From the NCBI GenBank assembly GCA_019649035.1, contig BMAT01005282.1:464566-501022 (forward strand): DNA of 36,457 bases. Direction: 5' to 3'. Positions 15,001-27,000 of this stretch are shown in pieces. Numbering within the stretch: the first letter of the stretch is position 1; each line of letters begins with the position of its first letter. The position numbers and the translations under genes were made by a program. The DNA comes from Elysia marginata. Taxonomy: Eukaryota > Mollusca > Gastropoda > Plakobranchidae. The notes below the pieces were generated by a model. It worked only from the letters and a program-made list of their open reading frames with translations. It made no database searches and was not told the origin of the DNA.

Positions 15001-18000
15001 TGGACTTAATATGAAAATAATACAAAAATATGTTAAACCAATAAACCAGAGACAATGACGTATGAGCTCTGACTTTCTCTTCATAGTCTTACCGGGAAGG
15101 TGTAGTTTGGATTGTACTGGAACACAGTGGGATTGGCTGCCACTTTACAACTGTCCAGAATATCATTTTCACTGCTGCCACTTGTACCTGTCAAAGTTTC
15201 GCATCATTCAACATGACAGGTTGATTAGTTTGTGCAAAGGGAAAAGGGGCAAACACATAGGCTTTTCAAAGCCCACATTTAAAAAGAAGCCAAACCGTAT
15301 ACATTGAAATAAAAACGATGCAGAGAATTGACAAACAAAACGTACTTTTCTCGCTTTAAAAATATTGAGCGAACTAACTTTTAGATGGATAGACAAACAG
15401 AGAAAAAAAAAGCAACAGAAGTAGAATTTTCCCTCACATATCATCATTTTTGTCACATAAATTGTATATCAAAGTATAAATTTTTTTACCACCTATGTGA
15501 GAAAATTTCTGTAATATTCATAAAAATGTTTAGTTTTGGTGGTAAAACTATGTACTGTGTTCAAACTCAAGGAGCGGACTAACCATTCTCATTTGTTACA
15601 TTTTGAGAAAGTCCTACAACTGTGGTGCATGTTTGCATTGGAACAAACACAGAGCACACAGGTTGCACATCTTGCAAACAGTTGCATGAAGTAGTCGTCA
15701 AAGCCAGGGCTGTATCAGTAGCACACACTCCATTGTAAATGCTCTCTGACTGCTCCACTCTATTCAAGACACACACAAAACCCAAGAACATTGAAAACAA
15801 TGCAAATTACACAAAAGCTACAAACCAATTTAAGATACGTCTAGTTTTATAATTATTTTAAAGTATTTTTGGCCTTTAATTATAGTACAGGTGAGCAAAC
15901 AATAATTATTTATTTATATATAACAAGACAATAGCCCCTTTTTATTAAAAATGTTGAGCACTTTTATTGTAAGTACTTATGCAGTTTTAAACGTATATGT
16001 ATTAATTGAGGATAAAAAAACCCAACAATGTTTGTCGAATGATTAAAGCTAGAAGTGATTCTCTGTTTCCTATCTCTAACAATACAATAGCTATTTTTTT
16101 TTTGGAATCATGAGTTGTAAACCAACTTCAATATAAATTATAAATCGAATGGTTAACAACATATTTAAAGATGTAATTTGCATAAAAAGATATGCTTAAA
16201 GGACTGACAAAAATGGCTGAAGAAGAAACTTCAGTAAACTCTAATATTATTTACAATTTTAATTGTATTCTTTTTTTTCCCAAAGCATGAAAGCTCACAA
16301 ATATTTACATATAGTTCATGACATTTAATTAAAAAAAAATAATAAAAGAATGGGTTGGTGTAGGCCTCAGCCTCCTTGAACAAAAAAAAATGAGACATTA
16401 AGATTGTAAGCCAAAAATTACCTCCATGACAATGCAAATTTAATTTCGCTCTGAACCAGAGATCCATCCACTGTCATAAAGTCATTGCTATTATCATCAT
16501 CAAATGTGCCACATAAACCTGAAAACAACGTTGAAAATTATTTGCAGATGGATTTGAAACCTCCAAAACTACAGAGACTTTTTTTTCTAAACGATTAAAA
16601 GAAATTTAAAGCTCAGAATCCTTTGGATAATAAAGATATCAAATGGAAATAAAGGCAAATTGAGTTTTGGCAGAATAAAAAGAAATTCCTGTTTTCCTTT
16701 TGGAAAAAATTTGAATGTATATGCTGGAAGATTTTGATGTAGACAAACACCAAGAAAGTATGACAGATTGAAGAAAAAGTTACAGAAAGGAAAGAGCAAC
16801 TGAAGTAACTATGAACTTGAGGTACTGGAGCATGATTTTTCGCTTCAGCATTGGTGATGAAAATAAACTAATACAAGTCTAAGCATGAATCTTTCTACTT
16901 TCTATCAGACAGAATTTTAAATCACATTTATAAAATCTGTCAGCTTATGCTTGTATGGATTGGTCAATTCATAAAAGCCAATCCATTATTGTGCTGTAGG
17001 TAACCTGCAAGCTTACTCTAAATAGGAGCATATTTAAAATAGTAACAACATTCTGAAAAACAGATACTGATGCTGTACTCAAAATACTGAAAGTCTTTAA
17101 AAATCATTTAAAATTTTAAAACAAACCCAAAGTGTTTTGAAAGTCCAAGGCGGATGCTGTGATTACAATATCCATGAACTTGAACTTGATTCGGGCGCTA
17201 GTTCTGATATTGGCACGAATAACCATTCCAGTGGGGAGGATGATCTAAAGTGGGCAAGAAATTGCAGTAAATGACATAAAAAAGTATTTGTATCAGTTTC
17301 AAATATCATAGGGAGCAATTTAATACATTCATTTTAAAAGCATCCTTCAGAAATTATATACTTTAAAAATGCAAAATAGGTATCTTGTACCATTTTGAAA
17401 AAAAAACCAATAGTTTAAATAAGAAAAGTTTGTTGCAATATAAAACCAATAAATCAGAGGAGAAATGCATGCAGTCCAAAGTAACTTTTACATCAATAAC
17501 CAACCTTGTATGTTCCTTTCTGCTGACGGTACTGGACCCTGGTTCCTTCAGTTAACTCTCCGTTGGTAAAAATCTTTGTTCTGAGAGGTTCGGTTTTGGA
17601 ACGGCAGCCATCAAGCAAAATGACATCATCGCCTGATTTCACAGCTACAGCACAATTACAAGCTGCTTTTCCATTACAGGAAAGCTGGAATGCTCTCACC
17701 TGGGAGAATCACTTTCTTATTAAAATATTTTTTGAAGCCTTGGTGACAAGTAATAAGAACTTTTCTTATTTTCAAAGTAAACAATAGTTTAGTGTATTTG
17801 TTCCTGAATTTATTTATAGGTTTCTGAAAGCTAACAATCATTGCCTTTAGAGCAAACTTACTTTTGCTAAAGACATACTGCCTTGGTGAAGACTTTGAAA
17901 AAAAAAAGAAGAGATTTTTAGACCTGAGGAAGTTTTGAACCAGTGACCAAGACTCTTTGTAATTGTTCTTTTATTCTGATTCCAATTAATATGTTAAAAT

Positions 18001-21000
18001 CAAAGTAGTCTGATTTTCATGACGATCTATTCAATAGGTATTTTCTATATGTTTGAGTTTTACAATTGTTTGAGAAAATCTGCTTCAGAGAGTATAAAAA
18101 TCTATTATATGATATATTTTGGTAGATGGTTTATCACTTTTAGACTTGGGTTTTCTTAAGAATTTCAGAGTAAAAACACAGCAAACAGAAATGAGGTCCT
18201 CATAGCAACATCTTTATTAGGTCTAAATAAAAAAAAGAATTAAGGTACTTGTCCTTTTTTGACTGATGAGAATGCCTTATTTTTAGTGGTATATTTTTCT
18301 TCCAGTATTGATTAATGCCTTTAGATTAGAAGTCCGTATCAACAGTCAGCTAGATGAACAAAATTTAACAACTGTTCTTAGCCTGCAAAGAAGAGTAAAA
18401 AACTGCACAAATGTGGAGAGCAAGAGTTGTGCCACTTTGATCTTAACTATCACATTAATATTTGACTGGTTAGGCCATGCTCTGTGCTTGTGCTAGAATT
18501 CACGGCCTACTGCACTCTTTCCTCCTGAGGAAAGTTTTTTTTAATTATAAATATATTTTGGTACCGGTGTTAGTTGTGTTGATATGTGCTAATTTACATT
18601 TTGCCTCTACTTACCTCATATGGTAAGTATTTGTGTTTGTACAGGACAAATTCACCCTCCTTGTAGTTGTTGTAAGACCTGAAATAAAGTAATTTGAATA
18701 AATGAGAGTCTATATTTTCACAAAGCACTGGGGATCATGATGCATACTTACAACAACAACAAAAAATTCACCCTAAAACATTGCATATAAGCTCATTTGT
18801 TTAGAGCCTACTATTTTAGTGGTACAGAAATTTCACTTTTAAAGAAAACCTAAGGTTAGAAACAATTGATCAATATTTTCTTAGGCAAACCAAACTCTTA
18901 GCAGTATTCTGATTCTGAATACTCAAGTCATTTATGTAAAAAGTAACCAAGTACAGATTATTATGTAAAAAATTTAATTTTCTATAAAATGCAGAATTTA
19001 GGAAATAATTTTTTTTTTATTAGATGTAGCTTTATTTGTTGAAAAAAATATTAGAAAGATTGTCTGAAAAAAGTAACAAAGTGTCAAAGAATAAATTTAT
19101 TCCTACTTTCCGTCAAAAGTTCTGTGGTGTGGATCTCCGGTGCTTCTACACCGCTTGCGAATTCCATCTCTATCTTTCACAGTGACCTGAAAATTTGAGG
19201 GTGTGACAAGTGACTGAAATGCTCTTTGCCATAATCATACCTTCAGATGAAGTACAGCCATTTCCTTTTCTCTTCTTTTTCAAGGGGAAAGAGAACACAA
19301 CAGCCGCTAATTGTTTTTGGAAAAAGGCTTTTCTTTGAATAACTTTTGAAGGACATATAAATTTAATTTATAGTAAATGTCTATCTGCTTTTCACGAACT
19401 AGAGCAAAAGTAGGTAGATGGGCATCATCAAATTATAAACTTATTGCTATTTGAATTCGATTCTCTGTTGAAATTTTTTTCACTCTTTGTTTCTTTGCAT
19501 TCTTAAAAAAAGAAAATGGTGCCACTTACTTCTACCCCTCCCACTGTGACAGAACTGAAGCTGAGTCCTCCTGCGATCACTCTTGCCATCAGCTGTACTG
19601 TTCTTCTCTGGTCTCCATCTTTGATCAAGTCAACAGCACCCAGAACCTGAATGGTTACAGTTGCCTTCCATCTTGTTTCCTGTGTTGTCATAAAGTTGAT
19701 ATTGTACCTACAAGCTGTGTCAGCTGTTGCTCCTGAAGTTACTGATGCATCATTGCCAAGTGGGAATACTAACTGTGTAATTTCTTGACCGCCATCACTT
19801 ACAGGGCATGTAATCTCATCATCAAATTTCAAAAGTTTGGCAGAAATCTGAATAGTACAGTCATCATCACGGTCTTCAATGGGGCAGAAGAGACGTGGAG
19901 GGACGGAAGTCTGAGCCTTAATCTCTCCCATCTGACCCTCAAAGATCTCCAACTTTTTGTTAATGATCTGTTTGGAGTATAATATATATATATACATCTC
20001 TAAGAAATTAAAGTTCAAATTGAATGAAAACTAACAATTTTAAATACATGTATTATCCTTTTTTTATCACAGTAAACTGAACTGGTAAGGTAATTTTCAA
20101 GAAGCATCAATGGATTAGTGAGCTATTGTAAGACTTTCTGTTTAAAACAAAAAAAGATTAGATATCTACTATTCAATTTATCAAAAGATTAACTATAAAG
20201 TACACTACCTTTTAGCACTACATTCCAACTTTTTAATTATTATTTCTCCTACAGCCATTTTTCAACATATTTTCAAGTTACCGTGACTTCAGCAGAGAGT
20301 TTCAAGCTTGCTCTTGCTGGTCCTCTGGTGTTTTCACAGTCAGCTGCGATACAAGCAGACACTCGGCAGGATATCTCATCCCCAAAGATCAGAGGCTGAA
20401 TCATGCTATCAAAGAGGTATGCCACCACCTTATCGCCTTCCATGTCAGGATCCTGGAGGGTAAAACAACTGAAACTTAGATTATCACTTCTAATCATAAT
20501 CTCTTTTTTTTCAAACTGTAGGTACAAAAGTGTTTGTTACCACTAGAATTTCTACTCATTTGTGAGTAGATAAGTAAATATTCATGTGTTCATTTTTTAT
20601 CTGCAGCCAGGAGCCTAAATATCTATGTACAATTCTTATGCAAATAATGCACAGGCACTTCTTCAAAGAAAAAGAAGTTGATTTCATAATTTGAAAATGA
20701 ACATTGGAAACACTTACAACTTTCAGTGGCATTGACAATCTAGAGAAGACAAATTCTGTGAAGTAGATAACATCGTTTCTGTCTAGCTTTCGGACCATGC
20801 ACCCCAACTGTGCTGCCTCTGTGGTTGCATTGACAGATACTGAGAGCTCTGGATTTCTTGTAAATTTGGGCAATTCTGATGACAGATAAGCAAAACGTAA
20901 ATAAACCAAATATTTGAAATGATTTACTAATAGCGAGTTCAAAAGCAGAGCTGGTATGCTTCTTTTTACAGCACTAAATTAAAAAAAAAAAAAAGTCTAT

Positions 21001-24000
21001 TAATTTCTGCAGTACAACTAAACAGGATCATATCACTATTAGGAACATTGTAAACAAGGGCTGATGCCATGCAGCTGAAGTACAGATTTTAGAGGTAGTA
21101 AAACAATATGCTTCATACAAACTTTAGACCTAAGTTTAAAAAAAGGACTGCAGTGAAAAAATATGAAGCTTTTTAGTCAAAATTGAAGGAATGGTTTTAT
21201 ATTGCCAATATACAAGGAAAAAAACCCAGCAACAAAAACATTAACATATTTGTAAGAAAGAATCAATTTTAATGCCACCTCCTTCAAACTAAAACAACTA
21301 CACCTAGTGCAGTTAGGCAATTTAGATATTATACCAATGAAATTGTGTTATGAAGCTAGTACTTAATGTACTCACCATAATCAACACTGAAGCAATCAAG
21401 CAGACGTTTTGGAGCAAAAACAACGTTTAGGTCAGCTATGGCTATATTGGCAAAGCTGTTCCTTATTATTGGTTTCCCAAAGTTACAATATCCAGGTCCA
21501 GACACAGTTTGTGCCATCTTAGTGAATTGTGAGTTAACACCTGCTTCCTTTCCATCAATCCAAAGGATTATTCCTTGAGCAATGTTCCATGAGACTTCAA
21601 CCTTAACATATCTGTCTCCATATACAGATTTCCTGAAGTTGCCTCGAGCCTGAGGTAGACGTTGAGAAAGAGGTCAATCATGTATTTTAAGCCTCATGGG
21701 TTTTGGAACTGTTAGATACACTTCAGGTAACAAGTTTCCCAAATTTGAAAAAAAAAAAAAAGAATGATTCTTTTGTCATACGGCACATCATTTTTGGAAT
21801 CTTTGATAAACATTACTTATTGATTGAAAAGATATAGACTTAACTGTCAATACAACAAAACTTTGAAAATCATTCAATGAGACAAAATTCATTCAGTCAA
21901 ATAAAAAGTATATCAATTTGATTTAATGCTCAATGAGTAAATAATATTATATAAGAATTAAAAAAAGACCTTTGATATTTTTAATCAGTATAAGGTAAGA
22001 CATTGAAAAAAACTAAACAAGACCAAAGCAGCTTCTTAATGTTAAGTTTCAATGACAAACTATACTTTCTTGAAATAATAAAGCTTCTAGCACATCATTT
22101 ATGAATGTTTTTAACTGCAAAATAAGTAAGATTTAGTTATAAAATATATTCTACTTTGTTCAAGTAAAACAAAACTTCACAATGCTAAGATTGCAAAAGA
22201 AAAACGTTCAGAGGTAAGATATTGCAGCAAAAAATGTAGGAAAAAAGTCAGTGAGATCAATGATAATAAAAAATGCAAACATGTGGGTTTTTTTTTTATC
22301 TGTTATCTTAATATGACAACTTTGTAATAGTACATAATTTTCCTCAATTTTTAATAACACCCCACTCAAAAAAAAAAACTTTTTTCATCACAACAACCGT
22401 AAAAATCTAATAAGTACCTTCAAAGATTAAAATGGAGAAGTAGCAAGTTTAACCCTAGAGACGGTACATATTAATTTTATGTGTTATGATTAACAAAGGT
22501 GGCAGTTCTAAAAAAAGAACTTTCCAATTTTTTTCCAATAACGCTTCTTGGTTTAACTTATCCTTTACAGTTTTTTACATCAGTATGGAGTAAAAAACTG
22601 CTGCTTATTGCCTTTCAAGAGATTAAAATGCAATTCTTTTACAAATGCAGTATTTCTTTGTATCAAAATTGATGTTTGAAACGGTTACCTACTAAGAAAG
22701 ATAAACAAAATTTTGTTCTTACGTTCCACTCTTTAGTGAAAGTCCTGACACGCACATTGAGTCTGTTATTTCTGTACCATACTGATATGCCTGTTGTTAC
22801 ACTATCATCTGCACCACAGGAAAAGATGAAGCTATCGTCCTTGTAGTCAACTATTGCTACGTAGAAGGAGAAGGTAGTTCCTAGCTGGCAGCTGTTAATG
22901 TCACCCAGACATGTGTCTGTTTTGAAAATGGAAACACACATTTTAAATATCATTTTTTAAATTATTCCTGAAATAATGTGTAACTTTTATTTATTTTTTT
23001 AGGTGTATAAAAAAAACCTGAACATTTCAGTTCACTTCTAGTGCAAACATCACAAAAGCAATTAAACAGGGGAAACACAGAATAGATAGCAAAAAAGGCC
23101 GTAACATCTAGTTCAAAGATAATTTTAAAAAGGTCAGTAGGGCACCAACTGTTGAACTCAACATAAAAAAACCTGCTTGCAGTTCTACAAAACTAATCTG
23201 CCAGGCTATTTTTAATCATAGATATAAAAATTCTTAACAGAGATATTGTTAGCTGTATAAAAAAACAAATCTTCATTTAAAATACATGTTCTTGGCCTTA
23301 CACATTTTGTGCTTGAGAGAGCCAACACAAAAAAAAATTAAATGGCACAAATGAATATCCCTCCGACATCTCATTTTCTTGGAAATATAGTCAACCATTG
23401 AAGATTATAATACTGAGATAATGAAGCTGACTAACCTCATGGAACGAAAAGAATCTGCCAGAAAGTTTTTGTGTGTGTCGGTATTTACATTTTTCTTCTT
23501 TGCAATCACAAGGTTAGGCAAACAACCACCCTAATTACAGTCGACGCATCTGTTAATACCTGAACTGTTGGGATAAAACTGCATATACTGGTTGACTCCA
23601 TCAAAAACAATCGCTTTGCTTCCATCATCAAGCATGTCAAGTTCAGGATCCCCAATGAGGGTGAAGTTGGCAGAAGGTGTGAACAGGAGGTTCTGCCTGA
23701 TTTCATTGACCGTGTAGCGGCGTACAAAAGGAACAACATCTGTGGCTGGATTTGTAAAAGCAGGAAGTATTTTTGTTAACTTCATAATTGGTGAATGAAA
23801 CTGAATATACCTAACAATAATTAAGTTGTGTTCAGTTGGCAAGAATTATAAAAAATATTAAGAGCAATAAGTATGATTGTAACAAGGAACTTGATTTTAA
23901 CAGCCATAGAAAACAACTGTGAAAAAATTGAGCCCACCAATGAACAGTGAGGAAGAATAAAATTTCAATAAGAGTTTATGACCACCTATTTCTTTAACTA

Positions 24001-27000
24001 TTAAGTTAACAAACAAAAAAAGAAGTAAAGTTATATCATACCTGTAAGATCTGTCCATGATGAATTAGAGAAGTCACTGTTGCAGGTTTGTGAACAGTTT
24101 AGTGAGTTGATGGCACCATTTTCATAGCAAATGTTGTCAATGATACAAATTCCTTCCTGCTAAAGAATTTAAAGTATAAAATGAAATTTTTTAAATGTTT
24201 GAAACTTTAAATATTTCAATTATTTCTTTAAGTTTTCTATTGAAAAAACATTTTTACAGTTCAAAATTGTTTGTTCCAGCTTAGAAATGCTCTCAAATTA
24301 TGGACAAAATTATGGAAAAATTAGACAAAACTCTAATTTATACAAATTGTTGTAACATTATAAATTCATTTTTCTGACTTTTCTATCTGATCCATACTCA
24401 ATGAAAATGTTATACAACTCATTAAAAAAAAAAACAAGATTAAACAGCATATTGGTGTATTGCTCCATGCCCCAATGTTTATGGAAAACTCCATAACCAA
24501 TAGACATTCAATATTAACAGACTGCACTGGATGTCTATGTTTATACTTATAGGTATGTGAATGCTTATAAAAGTTGCAGCTCAGGCACCATATTGGATAA
24601 ATAAAATGTAAGGAAAAGATTGTTTCTACCAACCCTGGGAGAGCAGCCCTCCTCAGTACAAGTCACACAGTTGGAGTCAAATGAGATGAACCTCAGGCCA
24701 TTACTTAGGGCATCACCATTATTACTGACAGAGATTACCCAGCTTCCTGCAGTAGGGAAGTCGCAGCGCACAGACTCTAGATTTATGAAAGTTGCTTCAA
24801 ATTCAAACTCTAGTTGGGATGTGTCTATCGTCACTGATGTGGAAGTTACCTAAAATAAAACATGGATTGTTACCGGAAATTTTAATATAGATAGAATTAT
24901 TATTAATAAAAGCTTAATTTATATTAAGGTATGAACAACAAATGAACACTTCAATATTAGAACCCTCATCTGTATCTAAAAAACATGGACTTGAGAGGCA
25001 CAGAGACAGAGAGTGGTAAACATGTATTAATTCAATGTTATTGGATCGATAATATACTAAATTCATCTATCTAGGTTGAACATAAAAAAGCTTAACATTT
25101 TTTTTTCCAACATTATGATAGAGATATATAGACTCTACTACAGGTACTTCAATTTTTCTTACTGGCAGTTGCAGGATATGTGTTGCATTAATAAGCAAAT
25201 ATGTGTTCCTGCAAATTAGGAAAAAATGTTTAAGCAGGTATGAAATGTCAATTTACCAGTAATGCTTGGGCATGACACATAGGTTTTCTGGGAGGCAAAG
25301 CCTGGGCAAACGGGTACCCCAGCAGTGTGACAGATTTGCAGCCAGTGTTGTCCTGTGTGGTATCACAGAGTGGCCCACCTACTATTTCTGCCAGGACTGG
25401 TGGTACTTTCAGATCAATGGAGCAGTCAAAGCCAGCATAGCCCGAATCACACACACAAACAGAGACTGGGCAGGAAGAAAAGAGCAGAAATAGCATGATT
25501 TACATGAAGATGACATTGTTCTTGATATATAAATGGATCATTAAACTGGTTCTCAAATCGATGTACCTCTGCGTCTTGATTAAATGAATCAATCAATTTA
25601 ATTTAAAGAAGAAAAATACATAAATGTGATGTCCATTTCCAGACAAAAGGATTTACTTCATTGGCACAATACATATGTATCAAACAACAAAATGTCTCTT
25701 GAATGAGCGATGAGATTCACAGTTATTAGATCTTGCAACCTTATCTGTGTTCAAATCAAGGAAACCAAACAGGATTCTACAAAATAATGACCCACACCCT
25801 GTGTTTCATGACATTCTAAATATCAGTTGCTATTTGAATTTCTGCAAATATCATTAACTTGAAATTACATATCGTTTATCCTTCTTTAAAAGCTCAAAGA
25901 CAGAAATGCTTATGTGATTCACCTCAACACAACACCGAGCATGCAAAGTCAAGGACTGACCGTATCCAAAAAACAAGCTCTACGTCCCTCTTGGTTTATC
26001 AAAGACAGAAACAGGAAAAGCTTTAAGCAGAAGGAGGACTTTAATCTGTAGCTATGAGAACCTTATGGGAAAAAAAAAAAAATAATGGGATCTAAAATTT
26101 TTCACTTACACCCCAAACATGTTCCTCTGCCACTGCAGTCTGATGGACATAGCTTGACATTAGGGGGGTTGACCTCAAGGCTGAGCTGATTAATACACTG
26201 CACTCGGATGTTACTGACCAGAGATATGGCCCAAGTTACATCATCAGTGATCTTAGATTAAAAAAAAAAAGAAATTACGTCACAAATGTAGCTCCTTGTT
26301 GCACAGTGAGACTTTTTACAAGAAAAAACAGGTTATGATATTTTTTGCATAAGTTTTGTTATTTATTTTCCTTTCTCATTCAGAACCTTTCTTTTTCTTT
26401 AGTTGCATAAAAAGTATACCAATGAATATGTCTCGCAGCCAGCGCAAATGAGTCGGGTGTTACAATTTTCCCATTCCAAGGAGTTGCTTTTTTGAACATT
26501 GCATTTTTCTAAGCTTCCAAATGTCAAAGGTTTCACAAAATTATCAATATTTTGTTGAGGATATTAACATATTTTGTTGATTTAAAATACAGAAAAAAAA
26601 GAAAGAAAAAAAAAGACTTTTAAGAGCAATTTATCAAATTGGAATTTCAGTTATCTGATTTATTTGCCCAGGTTGCAAAACATACAATTTCAAATCCATG
26701 CAATATTATCAATACTGACCTTGATGTCTGTAACGCATGAAAGAATTGCTCCTTCCACATCAATATTGATGGCAGCATTGCAACCAGCAACACTCAGACT
26801 AGAATTGAAAACTGCTTCTCTGCAGATTCTTGTTGCATCATCAACATCAAGACCAGAGGGTGTAGGCCACTTTATTTCCTTTTAAAAAAATGGTTTTTTG
26901 TTAAACCAACGTAGTCAATAATTATAATATCAATAATCACACTTCATAGATTTGTGAACAATTACTATCAAATTGAACATACCTTTTATGATAATCTTTC

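Larger units (their letters stand above)
12036..24156 (-). repeat. Intragenic module B (18 exons, 1,022 codons)
   Basis: Second module, exons B1 to B18, 3,066 nt of coding sequence, phase 0 at both borders. Domain order is identical to module A. The intron inside its VWDE beta-rich region (B5/B6) lies upstream of the homologous position shared by A and C. Its first exon starts 11,860 bp downstream of module A's first exon. Confidence 0.82.

Noticed and set aside
23506..23739. 77-residue minus-strand open frame over exon B2
   Set aside because: Shadow of the LamG-encoding frame; only the other frame aligns with A2 and C2 and keeps phase with B1 and B3.
24157..24633. Gene boundary between modules A and B
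   Set aside because: The interval holds no start codon with a signal peptide, no stop in the reading frame and no poly(A) context, and the flanking exons join in phase 0 like B18/C1.
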